A stretch of DNA of 7,528 nt from NCBI GenBank assembly GCA_023419995.1, contig JAEZXF010000564.1, forward strand, positions 1 to 7,528. Direction: 5' to 3'. Within the stretch, counting starts at the first letter, position 1; the number at the start of each line of letters is the position of its first letter. The notes beneath the pieces were generated by a model. The model ran no database searches and was not told the origin of the DNA. It was given only the letters and a program-made list of their open reading frames with translations. This DNA comes from Pseudomonadota bacterium (GTDB taxonomy: Bacteria > Pseudomonadota > Alphaproteobacteria > Rhizobiales > Rhizobiaceae). A program made the position numbers and the translations under genes. Below, in pieces: positions 1 through 4,618 of this stretch.

Positions 1-29
1 GAGAAGGTGCCCGAAGGGCGGATGAGGGG
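1..29. repeat. Partial Rhizobiales-type intergenic palindromic repeat, cut by the window edge
   Basis: On the minus strand this stretch contains CCCCTCATCCGCCCTTCGGG followed by CACCTTCTC. From memory this matches one arm of a short palindromic repeat that is very common between genes in Rhizobiales genomes (RIME-like or related mosaic elements), where it usually continues into a GGGGAGAAGG arm. Only this portion is inside the window. It contains a small internal hairpin, GCCC (9-12) with GGGC (16-19). It lies 26 bp beyond the stop codon of the solute-binding protein gene, so that gene is probably followed by intergenic space. Its identity rests on pattern memory, not on a search. Confidence 0.55.
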
Positions 30-55
30 CAGCGCCGCCGGTGGAGGTTTCCCCT

Positions 56-1015
56 CTACTTCAGCACGCCCACTTCGCGGTAGTAGCGCTCCGCGCCGGG
101 ATGCAGCGGCACGGGCATGCCCTCCAGCGCCTTGCCGACGTCGATCGCCTTGGCTGCCGCATGCGAGGCCGCCATCTTGTCGAGGTTCTCGAACAGCAGC
201 TTCGTCATCTGGTAGGCCGTCTCTTCCGAGACGCCGTCATGCGAGACGAGGAAGTTGCCGACCGCCGCGGTCGGCACGTCCTCGGTCTGCCCCTCGTAGG
301 TGCCGGCCGGGATGGTGGTGGCGATGAACGGCGCGCCGATCTTCTCGACGATCTCGGCCGAGACCGCGACGACGTTGATCGGCAGCGAGGTCGCGAGGTC
401 GCGGATCGAGGCGACGCCGAGGCCGGCCGACTGCAGCGTGGCGTCGAGCTGGCGGTTCTTGATCAGCTCGACCGATTCGGCGAAGGGCAGGTATTCGAGC
501 TTGCCGAGGTCGGAATAGGAAAGGCCAGCGGCCTCGAAGATCGCCCGCGCGTTGAGCTCGGTGCCCGAGGCCGGGGCGCCGACCGACAGGCTGCGGCCCT
601 TCAGGCCCTCCAGCGTGGTCACGCCCGACTCCTTCGAGGCGACGATCTGCACGTAGTTGGGATAGATCGCGGCGATGCCGCGCAGCTTGTCGAGCTTGCC
701 CGGATAGCCCGCCTCGGTGTTGCCGGCCCACGCCTCCTTGAGCGAATCGCCGAGCGTGAAGGCGATCTCGCCGCGCCCGGCCTGCAAGAGGTTGAGGTTC
801 TCGACCGAGGCCTTGGTGGCCTGCACCTGCGTGCGCGCGCCCTCGATGTGCTGGCCGTAGATCTCCGACAGGGCCACGCCGAGCGGGTAGTAGACGCCCG
901 ACGTGCCGCCGGTGAGCACGTTGATGAACTCCTGCGCCTTGGCCGTGGTGGCGCCGAGGCCCATGACCAGCGCGGCCGCGCCGGCGGCGAGCAGATTCCG
1001 GGTTACGTGTTTCAT
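56..1015 (-). CDS. TAXI family TRAP transporter solute-binding protein
   Basis: This is a 319-residue periplasmic receptor of the TAXI (TRAP-associated extracytoplasmic immunogenic) family. Such proteins bind small organic or amino acids and deliver them to a TRAP membrane permease. A signal peptide is clear: basic start MKHVTRN, hydrophobic core to about residue 20, and AKA|QE cleavage after Ala27, leaving about 292 mature residues. Family hallmarks are GGTSGVYYPLG at 36-46, SVGAPASGTE at 144-153, and the C-terminal LHPGAERYYRE at 304-314. Length is normal. The ATG at 1015 is chosen over upstream in-frame codons (open to 1111) because the signal peptide starts there and GGGAGGA sits 5 nt upstream. 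The gene is downstream of and co-oriented with the hydroxyproline dehydratase, with a 127-bp gap. No TRAP membrane subunit is visible. The ligand cannot be read from sequence; hydroxyproline is only suggested by the neighbour. Confidence 0.93.
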   Translation of the reverse strand: MKHVTRNLLAAGAAALVMGLGATTAKAQEFINVLTGGTSGVYYPLGVALSEIYGQHIEGARTQVQATKASVENLNLLQAGRGEIAFTLGDSLKEAWAGNTEAGYPGKLDKLRGIAAIYPNYVQIVASKESGVTTLEGLKGRSLSVGAPASGTELNARAIFEAAGLSYSDLGKLEYLPFAESVELIKNRQLDATLQSAGLGVASIRDLATSLPINVVAVSAEIVEKIGAPFIATTIPAGTYEGQTEDVPTAAVGNFLVSHDGVSEETAYQMTKLLFENLDKMAASHAAAKAIDVGKALEGMPVPLHPGAERYYREVGVLK

Positions 1016-1020
1016 GCAGT

Positions 1021-1027
1021 TCCTCCC
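1021..1027 (-). promoter_or_regulatory. Ribosome-binding site of the TAXI receptor gene
   Basis: The minus strand reads GGGAGGA, then 5 nt, then the ATG at 1015. This near-ideal Shine-Dalgarno sequence fixes the start at MKHVTRN and excludes the longer reading frame that begins at 1111. Confidence 0.85.
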
Positions 1028-1142
1028 TGGACGGTTCGTTCGGATGGACGCGCCCCCTCCCGGATGCGCCACCTCGGCCGCTATTGTTAGGGAAGAGGAC
1101 GCAAAAACCAATCGTTAATTGCCGGCCGAAGTTGAAGCCGTC

Positions 1143-2144
1143 TCACCGCACCAGAAAACCGGCCCCGAGCGGGTCGTCCGCCTCGACGACGAACTGCGCC
1201 CGCCCGGCATAGTGGGCGCGGCCGGAAACCCGGACGGTGACGGCGTCGCGGTCGCCTGCCTTCGCCGGTCCGGCCACCGTTCCCTCGAAGCGCGAGCCGA
1301 CGATGCTCTCGAACAGCCGCGCCTCGCCGATCGCCGCGTTCCCCCTGGCGTGCATCGCCGCGAGCCGCGCCGTGACGCCGGAGCCCGTCGGCGAGCGGTC
1401 GACCTGCCGGTCGGCGAAGACGCAGACATTCCTGGTCGCGACGCCGTCCCGGCCGTCGCCGCCGTCGGTCAGGATCGAGCCGTAGAGGAAGGCGAGGTCG
1501 TCGTGGTCGGGATGGGACAGCGGCACCTCGGCCTTGACCTTCTCGGTCAGCGCCGCCGCCGCCTCGACGAAGGCGCGCGCCGGGTCGCGGCCGAACTCGA
1601 GCCCGAACTGCCGGCAGTCGGCCAGCGCGTAGAAGGCGCCGCCATAGGCGATGTCGAAGGTGATCGTGCCGTGGCCGGGAACGTCGGCGGCGAGGTCGCC
1701 GGCGAACAGGAAGGCCGGCACGCTCTCGAACGACACCGCGCCCGCCTTGCCGTCCCTGACCTCGACATCGGCGCGGACGAGGCCGCACGGGCACTCGATG
1801 TTCACCCGCGTGACCGGCTCGACCGCCGCGACCAGCCCCTCGTCGACCGCATAGCGGCCGAGCGCGAGGATGGCGTGGCCGCACATGGTCGAATAGCCCT
1901 CGTTGTGCATGAACAGCACCGCCAGGTCGGCCTCCGGCAGGTCCGGTTCGACCAGCAGCGCGCCGTACATGTCGAAATGGCCGCGCGGCTCGAACATCAG
2001 GATCCTGCGCAGGTGGTCGAGCCGGTCGCGCACATGGGCGCGCTTGTCGAGGATCGTGCCCCCGGGCAGCGGCGGGTAGCCGCCGGTGACGATCCTCAGC
2101 GGCTCGCCGCCGGTGTGCATGTCGACCACGCTCAGCCCGTCCAT
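1143..2144 (-). CDS. trans-3-hydroxy-L-proline dehydratase (proline racemase superfamily)
   Basis: This 333-residue cytoplasmic enzyme belongs to the proline racemase / 4-hydroxyproline epimerase / 3-hydroxyproline dehydratase superfamily. The first catalytic site is Cys88 in MCGHA (87-91). The second is Thr253 in DRSPTGSGVTAR (249-260). Proline racemases and 4-hydroxyproline epimerases carry Cys at the second position. The Cys/Thr pair is characteristic of trans-3-hydroxy-L-proline dehydratases, including the human enzyme, which make delta-1-pyrroline-2-carboxylate by dehydration. The N-terminal DMHTGGEP motif and the DHDDLAF segment also fit. The ATG at 2144 is preferred over the one at 2168 because GGGAGGA lies just upstream and the protein then begins MDGLSVVDMHTGG, typical of the family. 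It lies 69 bp after dut, with a GC hairpin in that gap, and 127 bp before the TAXI receptor. Superfamily assignment is very secure; substrate is inferred from the Cys/Thr signature. Confidence 0.9.
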   Translation of the reverse strand: MDGLSVVDMHTGGEPLRIVTGGYPPLPGGTILDKRAHVRDRLDHLRRILMFEPRGHFDMYGALLVEPDLPEADLAVLFMHNEGYSTMCGHAILALGRYAVDEGLVAAVEPVTRVNIECPCGLVRADVEVRDGKAGAVSFESVPAFLFAGDLAADVPGHGTITFDIAYGGAFYALADCRQFGLEFGRDPARAFVEAAAALTEKVKAEVPLSHPDHDDLAFLYGSILTDGGDGRDGVATRNVCVFADRQVDRSPTGSGVTARLAAMHARGNAAIGEARLFESIVGSRFEGTVAGPAKAGDRDAVTVRVSGRAHYAGRAQFVVEADDPLGAGFLVR

Positions 2145-2148
2145 CGCG

Positions 2149-2155
2149 TCCTCCC
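2149..2155 (-). promoter_or_regulatory. Ribosome-binding site of the hydroxyproline dehydratase gene
   Basis: The minus strand reads GGGAGGA, then 4 nt, then the ATG at 2144. The heptamer is identical to the one before the TAXI receptor. It favours this start over the in-frame ATG at 2168, which would add eight residues (MRRSREDA). Confidence 0.8.
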
Positions 2156-2181
2156 GGCTCCGGCGCACAGCAAGCAGGAGC

Positions 2182-2206
2182 GGCGGGCGGCCGTCAAGCG
2201 CCCGCC
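2182..2206 (-). terminator. GC-rich hairpin after dut, terminator-like without a T-tract
   Basis: A perfect 8-bp inverted repeat, GGCGGGCG (2182-2189) and CGCCCGCC (2199-2206), encloses a 9-nt loop. It starts 7 nt after the dut stop codon and precedes the dehydratase ribosome-binding site. No run of T follows on the minus strand, so it is not a canonical intrinsic terminator. It could be a partial terminator, an mRNA 3' end stabiliser, or a pause site before the downstream gene. Confidence 0.45.
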
Positions 2207-2213
2207 CGCATCC

Positions 2214-2693
2214 TCAGGCGGTGCCGGTGGAGCCGAAGCCGCCGGCGCCGCGCGCGGTCTCGCTCGCCGCCTCGCGTACCTCGACGTCGAGGCGCGAGAC
2301 CGGGGCGAGCACGAGCTGGGCGATGCGCATGCCGCGCTCGACGGCGAAATCCTCGTCGCCGAGATTGACCAGGATGACCTTGACCTCGCCGCGATAGTCG
2401 CTGTCGACCGTGCCGGGCGTGTTGAGGCAGGTGATGCCGTGCCTGAGCGCCAGCCCCGAGCGCGGGCGCACCTGCCCCTCGAAGCCCTGCGGAATCTCCA
2501 GCACCAGCCCGGTCGGCACGGCGGCGCGCCGGCCCGGCAGCAGGATCAGCGGCCGGTCCTCCGGCACGGCGGCGCGCAGGTCCATGCCGGCGGCGCCCGC
2601 CGTCTCGTAGGCGGGAAGGGCGAGCCCTTCGGCGTGCGGCAGGCGCACGACGCCGAGGGCGGGGCGGGAAGCGGGGCGGGGCGTGTCGGTCAT
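2214..2693 (-). CDS. dut: Deoxyuridine 5'-triphosphate nucleotidohydrolase (dUTPase)
   Basis: This 159-residue enzyme hydrolyses dUTP to dUMP and pyrophosphate, keeping uracil out of DNA and supplying dUMP for thymidylate synthesis. All five motifs of the homotrimeric dUTPase family are present in order: [10 protein letters not shown] (32-41), PRSGLA (77-82), [14 protein letters not shown] (91-104), RGMRIAQL (120-127) and [10 protein letters not shown] (148-157). Asp97 corresponds to the catalytic base that activates water, and Tyr100 to the residue that excludes ribose. The C-terminal motif 5 that closes over the substrate is intact. Length is normal. The ATG at 2693 gives a standard short N-terminus, but no Shine-Dalgarno sequence precedes it. 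It is divergent from the amidotransferase gene and upstream of the dehydratase gene on the same strand. In many alphaproteobacteria dut sits beside coaBC; that gene is not here. Confidence 0.96.
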   Translation of the reverse strand: MTDTPRPASRPALGVVRLPHAEGLALPAYETAGAAGMDLRAAVPEDRPLILLPGRRAAVPTGLVLEIPQGFEGQVRPRSGLALRHGITCLNTPGTVDSDYRGEVKVILVNLGDEDFAVERGMRIAQLVLAPVSRLDVEVREAASETARGAGGFGSTGTA

Positions 2694-2701
2694 GGCGGCA
2701 T

Positions 2702-2730
2702 GCTATGGCGTCGGCGCCGCGTCCGGTCAA
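2702..2730 (-). promoter_or_regulatory. Possible dut promoter giving an almost leaderless transcript
   Basis: On the minus strand TTGACC (2730-2725, 5 of 6 to the -35 consensus) is followed by a 17-bp spacer and CATAGC (2707-2702, 3 of 6 to the -10 consensus). Transcription would begin about 1-3 nt before the dut ATG at 2693. That agrees with the missing ribosome-binding site. The weak -10 keeps confidence low. Confidence 0.35.
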
Positions 2731-2771
2731 TCGCGGCCCGGCTTTTTCAACGCTTTCACGCATTCGCCGTA

Positions 2772-2800
2772 TTCACGGTTTCTTGCCGTTCCGGCATTAT
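2772..2800 (+). promoter_or_regulatory. Possible promoter of the class II amidotransferase gene
   Basis: TTCACG (2772-2777, 4 of 6) and CATTAT (2795-2800, 4 of 6) are separated by 17 bp. They lie in the least GC-rich part of the divergent gap, 28 bp before the ATG at 2829. GGAG at 2817-2820 provides the ribosome-binding site at 8-nt spacing. The position is sensible but the match to consensus is only moderate. Confidence 0.35.
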
Positions 2801-2828
2801 CCTGGCGGCGAAGAACGGAGAAGCAGTC

Positions 2829-3638
2829 ATGTGTCGATGGGCGGCCTATCTGGGCGAGCCGGTCTATCTCGAGGACATCGTCACCGCGCCTTGCCATTCG
2901 CTGATCGCCCAGAGCCATCACGCGCTCGAGGCGAAGACCGCGACCAACGGCGACGGCTTCGGCATCGCCTGGTACGGCGAGCGGCCGCAGCCCGGCCTAT
3001 ACCGCGACGTTCTCCCCGCCTGGTCTGACGCCAACCTGAAGAGCCTGTGCCGCCAGATCAGCTCCGGCCTGTTCCTAGCGCATGTGCGCGCGGCCACCGG
3101 CGGCGCCACCAGCCGCGACAACTGCCATCCCTTCGTCTCCGGCCGCTGGTCGTTCATGCACAACGGCCAGATCGGCGGCTTCGAGCGGCTGCGCCGCGGG
3201 CTGGAGCAGGGCCTGCCCGACGCGCTCTACTGCGAGCGGCGCGGCGCGACCGATTCCGAGCTGTTCTTCCTGATGATGCTGGCGAACGGGCTGGACGGCG
3301 ACCCGCAGCGCGCGGTCGAGCGCGCCGCCGGCGCGGTCATCGACGCCTCGCTGCGGACTGGCATCGAGCCGGCGCTGAAGCTGACGGCGGCGTTCTCCGA
3401 CGGCGAATGCCTGCATGCGGTGCGCTTCTCCACCGTCGACCGCGCGCCGACGCTCTATGCCGGGATCTTCCGCGGCACCAAGGGCCGCTGCCTGGTCTCC
3501 GAGCCGTTCGACCGCGACGAGCCGAACTGGCAACCGGTTCCCTCGGACAGCTTCGTCACGCTGACGCGCACCGGGATCGCGGTGCGGCCGTTCGCGCCGG
3601 CGCGGGCGGCGGAGCCTGAGCCGGCGCTGGCGGGCTGA
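2829..3638 (+). CDS. Class II glutamine amidotransferase, stand-alone (YafJ-like)
   Basis: This 269-residue Ntn-type glutamine amidotransferase has the nucleophile Cys2 exposed after removal of Met1 (MCRWAAYLGEP), as in the YafJ/GATase_4 group related to EgtC. Supporting motifs are NGDGFGIAWY (40-49), AHVRAATGG (84-92, whose Arg normally holds the glutamine carboxylate), NCHPF (98-102) and FMHNG (109-113, oxyanion-hole Asn/Gly). The domain releases ammonia from glutamine, or cleaves a gamma-glutamyl amide as EgtC does. There is no fused synthetase or sugar-isomerase domain, so the acceptor is unknown. The start is supported by GGAG 8 nt upstream and by the need for Cys at position 2; the frame stays open far upstream, but that is an antisense artefact of the neighbouring genes. 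The last 15 or so residues are Ala/Pro/Glu-rich and probably disordered. No ergothioneine genes are nearby, so an EgtC role is not supported. Confidence 0.9.
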   Translation: MCRWAAYLGEPVYLEDIVTAPCHSLIAQSHHALEAKTATNGDGFGIAWYGERPQPGLYRDVLPAWSDANLKSLCRQISSGLFLAHVRAATGGATSRDNCHPFVSGRWSFMHNGQIGGFERLRRGLEQGLPDALYCERRGATDSELFFLMMLANGLDGDPQRAVERAAGAVIDASLRTGIEPALKLTAAFSDGECLHAVRFSTVDRAPTLYAGIFRGTKGRCLVSEPFDRDEPNWQPVPSDSFVTLTRTGIAVRPFAPARAAEPEPALAG

Positions 3639-3661
3639 GCCGCCCACCCGCTCACGCCGGC
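3620..3661. terminator. Nested inverted repeats between convergent genes
   Basis: An outer 7-bp repeat, GCCGGCG (3620-3626) with CGCCGGC (3655-3661), encloses an inner 5-bp hairpin, GGCGG (3629-3633) with CCGCC (3640-3644). They span the stop codons of the amidotransferase gene (+) and the cupin remnant (-), which are only 13 bp apart. The placement suits a bidirectional terminator. There is no T-tract on either side, and short repeats of this composition are frequent at this GC content. Confidence 0.3.
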
Positions 3662-3914
3662 GGCAGGAGCGCGATGCCGTAGCGCGCCCCCGCCTCGGCG
3701 AAGAACGCCTCGTGGAGGCCGTCCGGCAGGTTGACGATCAGCATGCGCGCCACCGTGTCGCCGGCATTGCGGAAGCCGTGCGGCACGCCCTTGGGGATGT
3801 AGACGAAGGCGCGGGGGCCGTGGATCGCGCGTTCGCCGCCGAGGATGAACTCGTAGCGGCCCTCGAGCACGTAGAAGGCCTCGCGCCCGTCTGGACATGC
3901 GGCGGCAGGAACGG
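3652..3914 (-). pseudogene. Cupin domain protein remnant: N-terminus missing and frameshifted
   Basis: The open frame from about 3891 down to the TGA at 3652 encodes the C-terminal part of a small single-domain cupin of the quercetin-dioxygenase-like type: DGREAFYVLEGRYEFILGGE, then VYIPKGVPHGFRNAG (second cupin motif, with its metal-binding His) and a tail ending GIALLPPA. The preceding residues PFLPPHVQTG, which look like the start of cupin motif 1, lie in the next frame (3914 to about 3885). One base gained between about 3886 and 3897 would join them as PPHV..DGREAFYVLEG. Further upstream the sequence reads only as the antisense of the TetR gene, so roughly the first 40-50 residues expected for this family are absent. 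A GTG at 3870 could start a 72-residue product, but it would lack metal-binding motif 1. The frameshift could be a sequencing error; the lost N-terminus could not. Confidence 0.7.
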
Positions 3915-4547
3915 CTGAAGCCGGGGCGCAAGCCCTCGGAGGAGAAGCGGCTCGCGATCATGAAGGCCGCCGCCGCCCTCTTCGCCGCCAGCGGCGTCGA
4001 CCCCCCGACCACGCGCGAGATCGCGGCGGCGGCGGCGACCACAGAGCGCACGCTCTTCAAGCATTTCGGCTCCAAGGACGGGCTGGTGCGCGCCGTCATC
4101 GAGCATCTTTCCATCCAGACGGTGCGCGAGATCTCCTACGGCCGCATCCACGACCCGCGGCCGTTCACGCGGGCCGAGTTCGCCGCCTGGCACCGCGCCT
4201 TCCTCACCGAGCGGGTCGAGGCGACGGAGCGCGCGCCCGACAACTACCGCGTCCTCTTCCGCGAGCTGTTCCGCGACGACGGCTTCCGGCGGCGCTATGG
4301 CGAGCACTGGGTCGCCGGCGTGTTCGAGCCGCTGGCCCGCCATCTGGCGACGATGCAGGCCAACGGCGAGATCGGCCGCGCCAGCGGCCCGGCGGCGCTC
4401 GCCGGCCTCTTCTTCAGCCTCGCCCGGGGCTACCTCGTCTCGCGCTACGCGCTGGCGCCGGAACGGGAGTGGACGACGGAAGCCGACGTCGCGGCGATGG
4501 TGACGCTGTTCGCCACCGCGTGCGGCGAGGGCGGGCCTGCCGGCTAG
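3897..4547 (+). CDS. TetR/AcrR family transcriptional regulator
   Basis: This 216-residue regulator is expected to act as a dimer that binds a palindromic operator and is released by a small ligand. The N-terminal DNA-binding domain is clear: GRKPSEEKRLAIMKAAAALF (10-29), a helix-turn-helix around PTTREIAAAAATTERTLFKHF (37-57), and SKDGLVRAVI (59-68). The remaining helical part, with RVLFRELFRDDGFRRRYGEHW near 118-138, is an unassigned ligand and dimer domain. The ATG at 3897 is the only reasonable start before the domain, but it has no Shine-Dalgarno sequence. Its first six or so codons are antisense to the cupin motif PFLPPH. There is therefore no normal divergent promoter region between the two genes. 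The usual target of such a regulator would be the divergent cupin or its former neighbours. It may be poorly expressed. prfC follows 71 bp downstream from its own promoter. Confidence 0.88.
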   Translation: MRRQERLKPGRKPSEEKRLAIMKAAAALFAASGVDPPTTREIAAAAATTERTLFKHFGSKDGLVRAVIEHLSIQTVREISYGRIHDPRPFTRAEFAAWHRAFLTERVEATERAPDNYRVLFRELFRDDGFRRRYGEHWVAGVFEPLARHLATMQANGEIGRASGPAALAGLFFSLARGYLVSRYALAPEREWTTEADVAAMVTLFATACGEGGPAG

Positions 4548-4562
4548 GCTGCCAATTCCCGT

Positions 4563-4591
4563 TCGACAGCGGCCCTGCGCGCCGCTATAAG
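4563..4591 (+). promoter_or_regulatory. Sigma-70 type promoter of prfC
   Basis: TCGACA (4563-4568, 5 of 6 to TTGACA) and TATAAG (4586-4591, 5 of 6 to TATAAT) are separated by exactly 17 bp. They sit just after the TetR stop codon and 27 bp before the prfC ATG. The transcript would begin near 4598, giving a leader of about 20 nt that carries AAGGGA (4603-4608) as ribosome-binding site. This is the best promoter match in the window. Confidence 0.6.
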
Positions 4592-4618
4592 CCGCGCCAT
4601 CCAAGGGAATCCCTGATC

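Noticed and set aside
41..1090. Long plus-strand open frame opposite the TAXI receptor gene
   Set aside because: It is rich in Arg, Gly and Ala with no family motifs, and the minus strand encodes a clear secreted receptor. Long antisense frames are expected at this GC content.
1095..1125. Short CAAT/ATTG hairpin with a T5 run after the dehydratase gene (minus strand)
   Set aside because: The stem is only 4 bp of mostly A/T pairs, too weak to call an intrinsic terminator. No clear promoter for the TAXI gene was found in 1016-1142 either; the best candidate pair (TTGGTT and AACAAT) matches consensus poorly.
2145..2168. Earlier ATG at 2168 for the dehydratase
   Set aside because: It would place the GGGAGGA ribosome-binding site inside the coding region; the family normally begins just before the DMHTGGEP motif.
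2755..2777. Direct repeat TTCACG (2755-2760 and 2772-2777) as an operator
   Set aside because: Two copies of a 6-mer 17 bp apart in an intergenic region can occur by chance, and the second overlaps the proposed -35 element. No dyad symmetry supports a repressor site.
1119..2828. Plus-strand extension of the amidotransferase frame by 570 residues
   Set aside because: This part is antisense to the dehydratase and dut genes. The amidotransferase needs its Cys at position 2, so translation must start at 2829.
4469..4618. N-terminal extension of RF3 by 50 residues
   Set aside because: It overlaps the TetR coding end and the prfC promoter, and RF3 proteins start about 15 residues before the P-loop, as given by the ATG at 4619.
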